The notes: a model not told the origin generated them from the sequence alone. A stretch of 64,000 nucleotides of DNA from Candidatus Thiodiazotropha sp. CDECU1 (GCF_963455295.1 NZ_OY734020.1:3410001-3474000); one strand, 5' to 3'; positions 1 through 9,774 are shown, counted from the first letter of the stretch. Made by a program: numbers and translations.

Positions 1-612
1 TGGTGACATTTGGTTCAACTCTTCTGCATCTGTTTTTGACATCATCACATTGACGGGGTATTTTTCGCTTTCTGTTGCCTCATATTCTCTTAATCTTTTT
101 GACTGTTTTGCAACGTAATATCTTGCAAACCAATTAGATTCAACCTTTGATCTCCTGGCCATCAAAGATGATTCTATATTGTGATGAGTAACAATACATG
201 GAATATCACCTATACATTCTCTGTACTGAGATAAACCCACGGTATCAATATGGACAATATCGATTTTATTTTTTTCTAGAATTTCTCTAATCGTTTTTTT
301 ATATGCCGAGCTTTTATGAGCAAGCACACTAAATGGTAATGGATAGAAGAAGCCCAACAAAAACGCCAGGAATTTGTGAATCTTTGATTGCTTTGGCCAC
401 AGCTTGAAATAGTGCACCTGAGAACATATTTTCTCTAACTCCTGTTTGCTCTCTTCCAACAGCGATTCTGTGGCTATTGTATCGGGATGATGAAATGCGA
501 GTAGGTAGACTTCATTCTCTTTTCCGATCTCTCGAATGATATTGTAGCCTCTTTGTAAAACTCCACCATGCGGAGGGTAAGGTATGATTTGTGATAAAAA
601 TAAAACTTTCAT
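1..612 (-). CDS. Glycosyltransferase, GT4-like, N-terminal part (runs off left edge)
   Basis: About 204 codons are visible, starting from an ATG at 610-612 on the minus strand and open to the window edge. The protein starts MKVLFLSQIIPYPPHGG, which is the first beta strand and Gly-rich loop of a GT-B glycosyltransferase. It resembles the sugar transferases found in exosortase A polysaccharide clusters (TIGR03087-like), but that is a judgement by eye. The donor-binding C-terminal half lies outside the window, so the donor and acceptor cannot be named. It is the downstream gene of a minus-strand run of glycosyltransferases, 11 bp after the next gene, so it is probably cotranscribed. Confidence 0.75.
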   Translation of the reverse strand, partial: MKVLFLSQIIPYPPHGGVLQRGYNIIREIGKENEVYLLAFHHPDTIATESLLEESKQELEKICSQVHYFKLWPKQSKIHKFLAFLLGFFYPLPFSVLAHKSSAYKKTIREILEKNKIDIVHIDTVGLSQYRECIGDIPCIVTHHNIESSLMARRSKVESNWFARYYVAKQSKRLREYEATESEKYPVNVMMSKTDAEELNQMSP

Positions 613-623
613 TTATTGGCTAC

Positions 624-1751
624 CTAAACATTTATTAATTTTTGATACAGATCTGCATATCTAGAAGACATCTTAGCTGCCGTGAAATGCTCTTCATATC
701 TTAACCTTGCATTTTTTCCAAGCTGTTCTCTCAACTGCTTTTTTTCTATCATTTCTGTCAAAGATGAAATCATTGCTTGGATGTTACCCGGCTCAACCAC
801 TACTCCATATTCCGGACTGTTGATGATTTTTGGCGTCTCTCCTACACTCGTTGTGACTATTGCCTTACTTGATGCCATGGCTTCAAGTAAAACCATTGAC
901 ATTGCTTCCCATAGCGATGGCTGAAAGAATATATCTATTTTCGGTAGAATAACTGACGATGCTGAGTCTACCCAGCCCAAAAGATGGACATAATCCTCTA
1001 GATTGTATTTGGCTATCTCTGCTTCCAATTTAGATCTGAGAGGTCCATCTCCTGCAACAACAAAGACAAACTTGTCAGGTAGATTGTCTTTTAAAACCTT
1101 GGATACCTCAATCAAATCAAACATGCCCTTCTGTTCTATAAGTGTATTGACTGAACCAATAATCACCTTGCCTTGTTGCCTGTATCCTTCTATAGCATCA
1201 AGTTTTTTATTCTCTGTTAAAATATCCACCCCATTCCAAACAGTTGTTACTCTATTCTCCGGGATTTTATAAAATTTACATAAATCACTCTTTTGTTTCT
1301 CTGATACGGAGACTAGCTTATCAGGTACTCTCCAAAATAATTTCTCAAGTTTTGCCCTTTTCGGTTCTCTGTGTGGATAATTCCCAAAGTGAAATGTATG
1401 TACCAATTTTAGTGATGGCATCGTTAGCCTACATATTGATGCATCAATTAGAGAGTGAATGTCATGTGTATGTACAATACTGAATTGCTCTTTCTTTATA
1501 AGGTTTCTAAGGCGTAGTGATGTTAAATAGTCTGTTTTATTTATAGATTTTTTTGCAACCCCAATTACATCTGTACCTTGTTTTGCAATTCTTTCTCCTA
1601 CCAAACCCATCTCTTTAAGATAACAGACCGTAATATCAAATAAATCTTTGTCGATTGTTTTGCATATATTTGCTGTAACCTCTTCGGCACCACCTATATG
1701 TAAAGTTGAATGCAATATGCATATTTTGATTTTGCTGTTATTCATGGCCAC
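624..1751 (-). CDS. GT4 family glycosyltransferase
   Basis: This 375-residue protein has GT-B architecture. The N-terminal acceptor domain contains the GGAEEV loop (about residues 19-24), and the C-terminal donor domain has GSVNTLIEQKG near residue 205 and the E-x7-E motif in WEAMSMVLLEAM near residue 285. The family transfers a nucleotide-activated sugar with retention on the cytoplasmic face. It sits between a partial glycosyltransferase and a polymerase-like gene (10-bp gap), consistent with assembly of a repeat unit of an exported polysaccharide. The sugar cannot be told from sequence. The region is AT-rich compared with the genes beyond 21 kb. Confidence 0.88.
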   Translation of the reverse strand: MAMNNSKIKICILHSTLHIGGAEEVTANICKTIDKDLFDITVCYLKEMGLVGERIAKQGTDVIGVAKKSINKTDYLTSLRLRNLIKKEQFSIVHTHDIHSLIDASICRLTMPSLKLVHTFHFGNYPHREPKRAKLEKLFWRVPDKLVSVSEKQKSDLCKFYKIPENRVTTVWNGVDILTENKKLDAIEGYRQQGKVIIGSVNTLIEQKGMFDLIEVSKVLKDNLPDKFVFVVAGDGPLRSKLEAEIAKYNLEDYVHLLGWVDSASSVILPKIDIFFQPSLWEAMSMVLLEAMASSKAIVTTSVGETPKIINSPEYGVVVEPGNIQAMISSLTEMIEKKQLREQLGKNARLRYEEHFTAAKMSSRYADLYQKLINV

Positions 1752-1761
1752 TGTTTTTAAC

Positions 1762-3015
1762 TTATTTATCGGTTGCTAAACTTTTATTAATATTCTTTTC
1801 TTCCAGATCCAATTTATACATAAATTCAGCTGCCACAAATAACCCCACTAGCACAAATATATGAGGATAATATGTAACAGATAGGAATGCACCACCGACG
1901 GAGAATGCTACAAGGCTGGCATTCAACATTAGAAATAACTTTCTGTACTCAGACTCCACTCCAGAATCTCCTCCAGAGTCTGCATACTCCCTCATTGTTT
2001 TCATGTATTTACTGTTCCTTCTATAATTGCCAATGAGTATAGCAAGAAAGAATATGATCCCTGGCAATCCCAATTCACCGAGTATCAAAAAATAGGATGA
2101 GTGTGCTGTTAGCCATGGTAAATTCTCTGAACCATATTCAGGCGGTCTGAAATCAGTCCCTAGTTTCACTGCAAAATGGCCAGGCCCAACCCCAGTAAGC
2201 GGTTTGGCTGCCGCCATTCTTATGGCTGTCCTCCACGCTATAATTCTACCCATAGCAGATCCTTCTGATTCATAATTCCTTATTGTGTTCATCCTCTCGA
2301 AATATACGGGTGGAGCAAAAGCTAAAACTGTTACAAGTGCTCCACCTATCAGCATAATTCCCAGCAACTTCTGTCGCCCCATCCACCATAGATAAGCGAA
2401 AGTCGCCATTAAGGCCAATGACGCTCCACGGGATTGAGTACCTATAATTGCACCTATCAATATTATCAATGCAAGAATATAAAAAGATTTAGATATAAAC
2501 TTCTTAGCATCCTGTATCAGAAACAAGCACATTGGTATTGTCAGCGATACTGACAGGGAAAAATCATTTCCATCACCTAGAAAGGCATTATTCCTGATAT
2601 AGGATCTGGTAGCAGGCTCTAAAACCACATTTGGATTCAGGATAACAAGTAGTATATGGCTTAAGACAAAGACAATAAATATTCCCTTGATTTTATTTAT
2701 GTCTGTTACTAATTTAACGATGATGTAGTACCACAACACAAAACCAAATATTAGTTTAAATTTTTTGTATGCATATTCTGTTACATCTGAAATGAATAAT
2801 GATATGAATAGTAGAAATAAAAAGAACAAAAACCACTTGGTGTTGCTATGGCTGAATATTTTGCCATTACCGTTGGCACTAGCATAAAAAATAGCACCGA
2901 GTGTAACAGCCAGCGGAATAACTGAATTTAGCTTTATAGCCGCAAGTACTGGCAAGTATGCGTCTGGTCGCACATAATCCATGAAGAGAGATAGCAGTAA
3001 ACCTATATACAACAT
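1762..3015 (-). CDS. O-antigen ligase / Wzy-type polymerase family membrane protein
   Basis: This 417-residue protein is very hydrophobic, with roughly ten to eleven membrane spans. A loop motif TQSRGASL near residue 193 and a long periplasmic loop rich in conserved-looking Pro/Gly (GPGHFAVKLG, TAHSSYF) are typical of the Wzy_C / O-antigen ligase family. Members join lipid-linked oligosaccharides in the periplasm, either polymerising repeats or ligating them to an acceptor. In exosortase A clusters a related protein is annotated as a putative O-glycosylation ligase, so ligase and polymerase are both possible. Neighbouring glycosyltransferases are 10 bp and 15 bp away, so it is an operon member. 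Confidence 0.82.
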   Translation of the reverse strand: MLYIGLLLSLFMDYVRPDAYLPVLAAIKLNSVIPLAVTLGAIFYASANGNGKIFSHSNTKWFLFFLFLLFISLFISDVTEYAYKKFKLIFGFVLWYYIIVKLVTDINKIKGIFIVFVLSHILLVILNPNVVLEPATRSYIRNNAFLGDGNDFSLSVSLTIPMCLFLIQDAKKFISKSFYILALIILIGAIIGTQSRGASLALMATFAYLWWMGRQKLLGIMLIGGALVTVLAFAPPVYFERMNTIRNYESEGSAMGRIIAWRTAIRMAAAKPLTGVGPGHFAVKLGTDFRPPEYGSENLPWLTAHSSYFLILGELGLPGIIFFLAILIGNYRRNSKYMKTMREYADSGGDSGVESEYRKLFLMLNASLVAFSVGGAFLSVTYYPHIFVLVGLFVAAEFMYKLDLEEKNINKSLATDK

Positions 3016-3030
3016 ATTTAAATGGCTTTA

Positions 3031-4158
3031 TCAGTGCACTATTTCGTGATAGACATCATACAATTTATTCACTCTATTATCCTGATTATAATTTAATTTT
3101 ATGTTTTCTCTTCCTAATGTTGCCATCTTGTTAAAGTGAGATTTGTTTTTAACGTATTCGGTCATCGCATTCTTCAATGATTCAACATTATTTGCCTCTA
3201 TAAGGAACCCTGTTAGGTTGTGATCGACTATTTGAGAGGTCCCGCCCACATCTGTTGCTATTACCGGTATTTCCATCAACAATGACTCCAGAATTACATT
3301 TGGCATACCTTCTGTACTTGAGCTTTGAACAACCAAATCCACACCATTATAGATATTAACCATATCCTCTCTGTAACCAGTAAAAATTACTTTATCTGAT
3401 ATTTGTAATTCTTTTGCCATGTTGACTAATTTTTCATACTCTGGACCTATTCCAATAATTAAAAAAACAAAATCACTATTTGTTTCGCATATATATTTTG
3501 CTGCTTTTAAATAATTTTCCTGTCCCTTTTCGATACTTAATCTACCAATATTGGCTACAACGATTTTATCATGCGGGATTTTGAATTCATCTCTAAATCG
3601 CCTATTTTCTTTATCAATTATATAATCTTCTATTACTAGTGCATTGTTAATTACTTTAATTATATTAGGGTCAATTCCGCCTTGAACCAGCTGTTTTTTC
3701 ATAAGCTCTGATACAGTTATTATCTTATCGTGGTAGCGCAATAAATAGCGATCTATTTTTGTATAAATTTGACCTTTTAGATTATTAGAAATCCAACCAT
3801 GACAGGTTGAAACAAGCGGCAACCCTAGACTCTTAGCGCATACAAGCCCATATATATTAGAACGAAAATCATGGGTATGAATAATATCTATGGATTTTTC
3901 CTCAACAGTTTGTTTTATCTTTTTTATAACACCCAAATCGAAAGATCTTTTTTCCTCAATCGTCACTATATCTAGTGATAACTGCTTAGCTTTTTTGATA
4001 TAGGCATGATCATTATGGCTATCACCTGAGAAACCTCCTATAACTATTTTGCATTTTTCCTCATCCATCATATCAGCGCACTGTAGAATCGTCCTACCAG
4101 GGCCATCCACCCAAGGTGAATCACGTAAATCTAGTACCTGAATTACTTTTTGTTGCAT
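3031..4158 (-). CDS. GT4 family glycosyltransferase
   Basis: This 375-residue GT-B glycosyltransferase has ANIGRLSIEKGQENYL near residue 200 opening the donor domain. The motif EGMPNVILE near residue 285 supplies the two conserved glutamates, followed by PVIATDVGG. The acceptor domain begins VIQVLDLRDSPWVDGPGRT. It is one of four GT4 enzymes in the island. The gene is followed after 15 bp by the polymerase-like gene and preceded by a GT2 gene 90 bp upstream. Sugar specificity is not readable from the sequence. Confidence 0.88.
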   Translation of the reverse strand: MQQKVIQVLDLRDSPWVDGPGRTILQCADMMDEEKCKIVIGGFSGDSHNDHAYIKKAKQLSLDIVTIEEKRSFDLGVIKKIKQTVEEKSIDIIHTHDFRSNIYGLVCAKSLGLPLVSTCHGWISNNLKGQIYTKIDRYLLRYHDKIITVSELMKKQLVQGGIDPNIIKVINNALVIEDYIIDKENRRFRDEFKIPHDKIVVANIGRLSIEKGQENYLKAAKYICETNSDFVFLIIGIGPEYEKLVNMAKELQISDKVIFTGYREDMVNIYNGVDLVVQSSSTEGMPNVILESLLMEIPVIATDVGGTSQIVDHNLTGFLIEANNVESLKNAMTEYVKNKSHFNKMATLGRENIKLNYNQDNRVNKLYDVYHEIVH

Positions 4159-4248
4159 TTTAATAATATAAATTACAGTTTTTATAAAATAGTATCTTTG
4201 CCACTGCTACAAAATTAATAACAATTATCTTGGCACTAAAATATTGCC

Positions 4249-5394
4249 TCATAATCTATGTTCACGCTTCGTTGGCCTCCATACTTCTTGCCGTTTACCG
4301 AACAAGTAAAGAACCCAAGCTTTAAGGATTGCCAGGTTAACCATTGTAAAAAAGAGAGGAATTTTACCAACAGATTTATTGTGTAAGATGCTATTTTCAT
4401 GGATTGCGCCCACAGCCAATATATAAAATGCTATCTGGCATCCAAATATAATTCTATATAGATCGTAATCCAATAAATATATATTAATTAAAAACAGCAT
4501 GATCAAAAAAAATGGAACTAACCATCTCATTATTTTATGCGATAACAAAAATATCGAAAACCATCCATATCTGATTGGGTTTAATAAGTTTAGTTTTGAA
4601 AATAACGCAGTCATTCCTCGTAATATTGTTCTTACTTTCCTATTATATTCATTGCTTGTACTTTTTGACGCACTCATTATTCCAATGGCTTTCGGTTCTG
4701 TAATTGCTCTGAACCCAGCTTCAACAGTATATAGAACAGAAAGAAAATCAGGCGCTAAACCCTCCTTGAAAGACTTTACCAGTGAAGTTCTCTGCGCATA
4801 AAAGGAACCGCTGGCCCCTACAATGGAATCAATTGCTGATTCTTTATTACGCAAAAACAACTCATACTTCCCATAAAGCCCCTCACCTCCTTGATTTGCA
4901 GGTATATGATCTTCTCCGGACACACAACCAATGTTATCTACCGTGAATGGCATGACAATATTCTTGATGGATTGTTTATCTAGCATAATAGATGCGTCAG
5001 TAAATATCACAATGGATGAACTCACCTCTTTCAATCCTTGATTTAACGCATTAGCCTTTCCTTTTTGTTGCTCGACCTCTACTACTTTGATATTTAATCT
5101 ACTCTTGTAATTTTCAACTATTTCTATTGTATTATCTGTTGATCCGTCTGACACGATTACCACATTAAGTAACTCAGTCGGGTAGTTGAGAAGCTCTATA
5201 TTTTCTAATTTTGCTTGAATAACATTTGCTTCATTATGAACAGGTAACAATATTGCAACACTTGGTAATTCTTCATCTCCAACTGTTTTGTAAGTTAATT
5301 TTTGTCTATTTTTACCGATAAAGACCAGCAAAAGTGGATAAAGAAAATAGGCATAAAGGATAAAGAAAAGCATTAACCAAAACAGGATTGTCAT
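4249..5394 (-). CDS. GT2 family membrane glycosyltransferase
   Basis: This 381-residue protein begins with one membrane helix (residues 1-20) and a GT-A domain with LLPVHNEANVI, the nucleotide-binding DGSTDNT near residue 85, a second acidic motif TDAS near residue 132 and GASGSFYAQR near residue 195. Three or so membrane helices follow in the last 100 residues. This arrangement matches processive or lipid-linked-sugar GT2 enzymes. It probably extends the exopolysaccharide repeat unit on the inner face of the membrane. It lacks a clear QxxRW motif, so a cellulose-synthase-type processive activity is not supported. Confidence 0.85.
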   Translation of the reverse strand: MTILFWLMLFFILYAYFLYPLLLVFIGKNRQKLTYKTVGDEELPSVAILLPVHNEANVIQAKLENIELLNYPTELLNVVIVSDGSTDNTIEIVENYKSRLNIKVVEVEQQKGKANALNQGLKEVSSSIVIFTDASIMLDKQSIKNIVMPFTVDNIGCVSGEDHIPANQGGEGLYGKYELFLRNKESAIDSIVGASGSFYAQRTSLVKSFKEGLAPDFLSVLYTVEAGFRAITEPKAIGIMSASKSTSNEYNRKVRTILRGMTALFSKLNLLNPIRYGWFSIFLLSHKIMRWLVPFFLIMLFLINIYLLDYDLYRIIFGCQIAFYILAVGAIHENSILHNKSVGKIPLFFTMVNLAILKAWVLYLFGKRQEVWRPTKREHRL

Positions 5395-5560
5395 TTTGTT
5401 ACAGAATCCGCGTTGAGTGATGTTTTAGAGCAGCAGTACTAAAATTGGCATTGATCATATCAGAAGAATCATTCATTGGATTACTTAAATATTAATTTCT
5501 CATGCCGGTGTAATTTACATATTAGTAATTATTTTTAATTCTTATCATAATAGTTCTTAT

Positions 5561-5983
5561 TTAATTATTAATAACTCCTCTTCTTTTATCTGTATCGATC
5601 AATTCTATATTAAGCCCATAACCAGCATAAATAAATGCTATCAGCTCATCTTCGAATGCCTCTCCCTTGTCTGCCTCAGACAGCACTCTAAGACCTTTCA
5701 TCCTCAAATTTTCCAGTTCCTCAGTTACGCCATTCTCTGTTTTGAAGCATATATGATGAAGGCCCTCCCCTTTTTTTAAACTCTGAATAAGAGGTGATTC
5801 AGAATCAGATGGTTCAATCAGTTTAATGTCCAGAGATTCCTGCTTCTCTAAAAAAACTACATTTACTTTTTGGCGTGTATTTGTAATTTTCTCGGTCTTC
5901 TGTTTATACCCAAATATTTCCACAAACCTCGGTATGGCCCTTTCAATAGATCTGACAGCTATACATATGTGATCAATTTTCAT
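5561..5983 (-). CDS. VOC (glyoxalase-fold) protein, methylmalonyl-CoA epimerase-like
   Basis: This 140-residue protein starts MKIDHICIAVRSIERAI, the first beta-alpha module of the vicinal oxygen chelate fold. It contains a second module with EGLHHICFKTEN and ends with NIELIDTDKR. The histidines of DHI and HHI and the glutamate of IELID sit where metal ligands lie in the family. The closest look is to methylmalonyl-CoA epimerases, but nothing nearby suggests that pathway. Located between the GT2 gene and exosortase A in a polysaccharide island, it may act on a sugar or acyl precursor; that is inference. Confidence 0.75.
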   Translation of the reverse strand: MKIDHICIAVRSIERAIPRFVEIFGYKQKTEKITNTRQKVNVVFLEKQESLDIKLIEPSDSESPLIQSLKKGEGLHHICFKTENGVTEELENLRMKGLRVLSEADKGEAFEDELIAFIYAGYGLNIELIDTDKRRGVINN

Positions 5984-6313
5984 ATCAATATCATTTTAGA
6001 GATTTAAATAAATTACAAAATTACCGTATAAGCTTCTATATAATCGCATAATTTCATTTATTCGGCTATTATTTATAAGTACTTTTTTAACCAATCAATG
6101 TGTCTTTTATCTGTAAATAGTATTAAATAGTCGTGAATCCCATATCTCTAAAAAGACCTAAATTGATTTGTCTACGCGTAGCATATTTCCATACAATTTA
6201 ATCAGGATTTTACTTCACCTGGATCAGAACACGAAAAAGTTTTAGAATGATTATAATTTTGGATGCTATATAAAAATAGTAAATATTTCACAACGCTTTA
6301 AACTTAATAAAAA
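5984..6313. other. Divergent AT-rich promoter region
   Basis: This 330-bp gap lies between the VOC gene (minus) and exosortase A (plus), so it must hold start signals for both directions. It is strongly AT-rich. A ten-base palindrome CTACGCGTAG at 6172-6181 stands out against this background and could be an operator. I could not assign convincing -35/-10 or sigma-54 elements. Confidence 0.4.
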
Positions 6314-7843
6314 ATGCATAAACCGGCATCTCTCAAGTTTACTATTAGTGATATTTCACTATTTTTTGGAATAGCTATAATATTTGTATTTTATAATAAA
6401 ACAGCTGTCAGTATTTATAATAATTGGACGGCAGAAAACAGCCTTTATACTCACGGTTTACTATTACTGCCCATATCCCTGTTCCTTTTTTACAATGAGT
6501 GGAAATCTACCAGAGATAATTTCTCAATTAAATTCAGACCATTCTCGGCACTGCTATTAATATCGTTATCCATACTGTGGTTTATTTCTGAATCCATACA
6601 CATTCAGATTTCATCGCAAATTCTATTTATACTAATTTTATGTTTTTATATTTATAGTTTGTTCGGTATTAGACAAACTCTTCGTCTTTCCTTCACGATA
6701 TTAATTTTACTAAGCTCAGTCCCCTTGTGGTCTATTTTCTCGGCACCACTTCAACTTCCGACTGCAATAATCGTTGATCATCTACTCAAATTAACAGGCT
6801 ATACTTCTTTTCAGGAGAGTTTCTATATCCATATCCCCGAGGGTATATTTGAGATTGGCGATACTTGCAGTGGCCTTCGATATCAAATAGCAGCTATTAC
6901 TACAACAATTCTCTATGTATTTTTTTCAAAATATACACTTAAAATATCTATAATATGTATTATTATTGCTTCAATTGTTGCTTTTATCTCTAATGTAATA
7001 CGTATTTATATAGTAGTCCTTTCGGGTCATTATACTAATATGACTCACTCTCTGCTTGAAGATCACATTTGGCTTGGGTGGCTCGTATTCGGGATCTTTT
7101 TTTTAGCCTATCTAGTATTTTTAGGACGAATCGATAATCGCTTATCTGTAGAAACGAGAGTAACTACATCTCATCCTATATCACCGAAACCCCAAAAAAC
7201 CAATCATGTAGTGACTTCTATCTTACCTATAATACTTATTGCACTTATCAGTATCGGACCAATTATCTCTTTATCGAACAGTTCCACTTCAAATACAAAT
7301 ATCAAAGATATTAAGTTAGAGTCACAATTAGATGGCTGGAATCAAATAACAGCAACTAAAAAATGGAAACCAACCTGGCAACCCTCAGATTACGAAATAC
7401 TTACGAGTTATTCATATGAGCATGATCAGGTGGACCTCTTTTTATCCACTTTTCTTAACCAGAGGCAGGGTAAAGAGCTAATCAATGATTTAAATCTTCC
7501 ATATGAGACTGGTATTTGGAAAATAGAAAAAACGAATACTACCGAAATTGTTTTAGAATCCGGTGATACTTATAAAGTAAAAGAGACTCTTGTCGTTAAT
7601 CAATACATGCAGAAACGATTAATTTGGCATTGGTACTATATAGGTGGAAAGGTGACGCATGATAATCATAGAGCAAAATTATTGGGTATAATCAATATCC
7701 TGACCGGAAGAAAAGATGAATCAGTTTTTATTATTTCCTCCCAATTTAAAACAGATATCGAAAATACTCGACGCATCCTTAAAGATTTTTTTCATGGGAG
7801 TTTCTACTACTACCAAGGACAACTCGATAATTTGAATATTTAA
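6314..7843 (+). CDS. xrtA: Exosortase A with C-terminal EpsI domain
   Basis: This 509-residue protein has an N-terminal membrane half with about eight spans. The exosortase catalytic triad is visible: Cys185 in GDTCSGLRYQ, Arg230 in SNVIRIY and His251 in LLEDHIW. Residues from about 300 to the end form a soluble EpsI-like domain, as in the EpsH/XrtA fusion class. Exosortases are membrane transpeptidases that cut proteins carrying a C-terminal PEP-CTERM tail in the periplasm. The XrtA type is always linked to exopolysaccharide genes, as here. No PEP-CTERM substrate was found in the window, so substrates must lie elsewhere in the genome. Confidence 0.93.
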   Translation: MHKPASLKFTISDISLFFGIAIIFVFYNKTAVSIYNNWTAENSLYTHGLLLLPISLFLFYNEWKSTRDNFSIKFRPFSALLLISLSILWFISESIHIQISSQILFILILCFYIYSLFGIRQTLRLSFTILILLSSVPLWSIFSAPLQLPTAIIVDHLLKLTGYTSFQESFYIHIPEGIFEIGDTCSGLRYQIAAITTTILYVFFSKYTLKISIICIIIASIVAFISNVIRIYIVVLSGHYTNMTHSLLEDHIWLGWLVFGIFFLAYLVFLGRIDNRLSVETRVTTSHPISPKPQKTNHVVTSILPIILIALISIGPIISLSNSSTSNTNIKDIKLESQLDGWNQITATKKWKPTWQPSDYEILTSYSYEHDQVDLFLSTFLNQRQGKELINDLNLPYETGIWKIEKTNTTEIVLESGDTYKVKETLVVNQYMQKRLIWHWYYIGGKVTHDNHRAKLLGIINILTGRKDESVFIISSQFKTDIENTRRILKDFFHGSFYYYQGQLDNLNI

Positions 7844-7919
7844 TTGTATTTAGGATAGTGAGTTTCAATACAAACTATTCTAAATATTATGAGGAACAGC
7901 TCTTTTTATCTTACAGTCA

Positions 7920-8873
7920 TTATTTATAATTTATTTCCAACCATTCTCTGACATATTTATGCATTGACTCTTCCCAATTTGATAAAGAGAGAATGTGGTT
8001 GGCATCCGGTATTGTATGCAATTGGTATATGTGACTGTACTCTGTTAAATGAGACTTATATACATCCTCAAATTTTTCCTTAAATTCCCACAGTAACCTA
8101 TCTCCACCACTGTAGATTAAAAGCATCTTCTTCGATTGCTGTAACATGGAGAAAAAGGTTGGTGCGAATTTGGGATTAACGTTACTCGAAGCATCTTGTA
8201 TAAATTCTATTTGTTTATTTGATTTGTTTTTATATATATTTTTAATTTTTACAGAAATAACTCTAATTGGTTTTAATAAGATCTTAAATATAGTCCTAAA
8301 ATCACTTTTAAATGTAATTATTCTCTTCCATGAATCAAGGTCGGTGAGTTTGCTCATATATCCTTGTTTTAGATCATCTAGCTGACCTTCTGTGACAAAT
8401 TTAGAGAAATTACCTTCCCCCCCCTCAAACACATTAATTAATCCAAGCGCGATCAATCCTTTTACTCTCTCGTCAGTACTGCCAACCAACATACCTGTTA
8501 TGGCACCACCACAAAGACCACCTAATATAAATTTTCCTATATTATATTTGTCACTTAGCCAATCCATTGCGTCTATCGTATCTTCAATATAGCGCCCATT
8601 CTGGATACTATTATATACATCAACGAGAGCACTTTGATTCAATGTCCCTTCGGAATCTCCCAAGCCATAAAAGTCGAATCTTAAGACAGTAAAGCCACTA
8701 CTAACCAGTATTTTCGATAATTTATTATATAATCGATGTGGGCCAACACGCATCTTTATGCCGGGTGAGAGTAATAAAACGGCAACATTATTTGCGTTAG
8801 TAGACGGTGTTTCGAGTATTCCGAATAATTTCAATCCATTTCTATTATTGAAAGTAACAGGAGTAGCTATCAT
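7920..8873 (-). CDS. Alpha/beta hydrolase 1, exosortase A system-associated
   Basis: This 317-residue alpha/beta hydrolase has LLLSPGIKMRVGPHRLY at the oxyanion region, RFDFYGLGDSEG near residue 70 and the nucleophile elbow GGLCGGA near residue 132. The elbow carries cysteine in place of the usual serine, as I recall for the TIGR03100 family linked to exosortase A. A late ANHILS gives a candidate catalytic His. The gene overlaps the next hydrolase by 4 bp, so the two are translationally coupled. The substrate is unknown; an acyl or acetyl group of the polymer or its precursor is a guess from context. Confidence 0.82.
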   Translation of the reverse strand: MIATPVTFNNRNGLKLFGILETPSTNANNVAVLLLSPGIKMRVGPHRLYNKLSKILVSSGFTVLRFDFYGLGDSEGTLNQSALVDVYNSIQNGRYIEDTIDAMDWLSDKYNIGKFILGGLCGGAITGMLVGSTDERVKGLIALGLINVFEGGEGNFSKFVTEGQLDDLKQGYMSKLTDLDSWKRIITFKSDFRTIFKILLKPIRVISVKIKNIYKNKSNKQIEFIQDASSNVNPKFAPTFFSMLQQSKKMLLIYSGGDRLLWEFKEKFEDVYKSHLTEYSHIYQLHTIPDANHILSLSNWEESMHKYVREWLEINYK

Positions 8874-9757
8874 TTTAATGCCTGCAACCAGTTTACTGTT
8901 GATGAGCTAAGATTCTCTGCGTTTTGGTAGAACGTCTTTATTTCCTTCCAAAATTGCTCCTCATGAGACTTGATTAATTGTGAATCTTCAGCAAATTTAC
9001 TGATAATTTCTGAGTAGGTTTTATTTATTGGTTGCTTTGGGTTCCTAACTATTTGATTAATCAGACAGCTTATAGTTTTTCTATAATCAACCTCAAGTAA
9101 ATTCAACTCCGATATCTGCTTGTAGTAGTCATATGTCAGTAAATATCCCTCGATATTGATAGGTGTTCCTGATTGCATTTGATTAACCAGGTCTTCTCTA
9201 GTTACTTCTACTTTTCCTTTTAAAGCCATTTGTGCAGCTAGATTACTTCTAAGTAATTCTTGCATATACCTTTCACCGCTTATGACTGGATCCCAGAGAA
9301 TCAGATTTGATATATCATTATACGAGTCTGCATAAATTGCAGCTAGCGTGGCTCCCAACCTTAGACCAAACAAACCAACATGTTCTATTTGATATTTATC
9401 TTTTATCTCTCTGATGACAGCAGAGATGTCAGCAATGTTATTTTCTATCGATGAGTCTACAAATTCCCCATCACTATCGCCATGCCCTCTGAAATCGAAC
9501 CTAACGACGATATATCCCATATTTGAAAGTTCACGGGCAAAACTGACATAAACTCTATGGCTCCACAACTTTTCTTCCGCAAACGGATGTATAAAAACAA
9601 ACGCTCCCCTGACATCTTTTTTATCGGGAACATGAAATATTGAAAATATTTTTTCACTATTTATTGTTAAGAATGTTGGGGTTTCTTCCATTTTCGGCCT
9701 GTCACTATTAATAATTGATGCGTGAATTCTATCAAAATAATTACAACGTAACTCCAC
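8870..9757 (-). CDS. Alpha/beta hydrolase 2, exosortase A system-associated
   Basis: This 295-residue protein has the alpha/beta hydrolase core: FVFIHPFAEEK, VVRFDFRGHGDSDG and the elbow GLFGLRLGA near residue 149. The nucleophile position is occupied by arginine rather than Ser/Cys, as I recall for TIGR03101-type exosortase-associated proteins. This suggests a non-catalytic or altered role. It overlaps the first hydrolase by 4 bp and follows the phosphatase gene by 17 bp. The pair is a known marker of XrtA loci, and its biochemical role has not been established. Confidence 0.8.
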   Translation of the reverse strand: MELRCNYFDRIHASIINSDRPKMEETPTFLTINSEKIFSIFHVPDKKDVRGAFVFIHPFAEEKLWSHRVYVSFARELSNMGYIVVRFDFRGHGDSDGEFVDSSIENNIADISAVIREIKDKYQIEHVGLFGLRLGATLAAIYADSYNDISNLILWDPVISGERYMQELLRSNLAAQMALKGKVEVTREDLVNQMQSGTPINIEGYLLTYDYYKQISELNLLEVDYRKTISCLINQIVRNPKQPINKTYSEIISKFAEDSQLIKSHEEQFWKEIKTFYQNAENLSSSTVNWLQALK

Positions 9758-9774
9758 ACATTATAATCAAGTCA

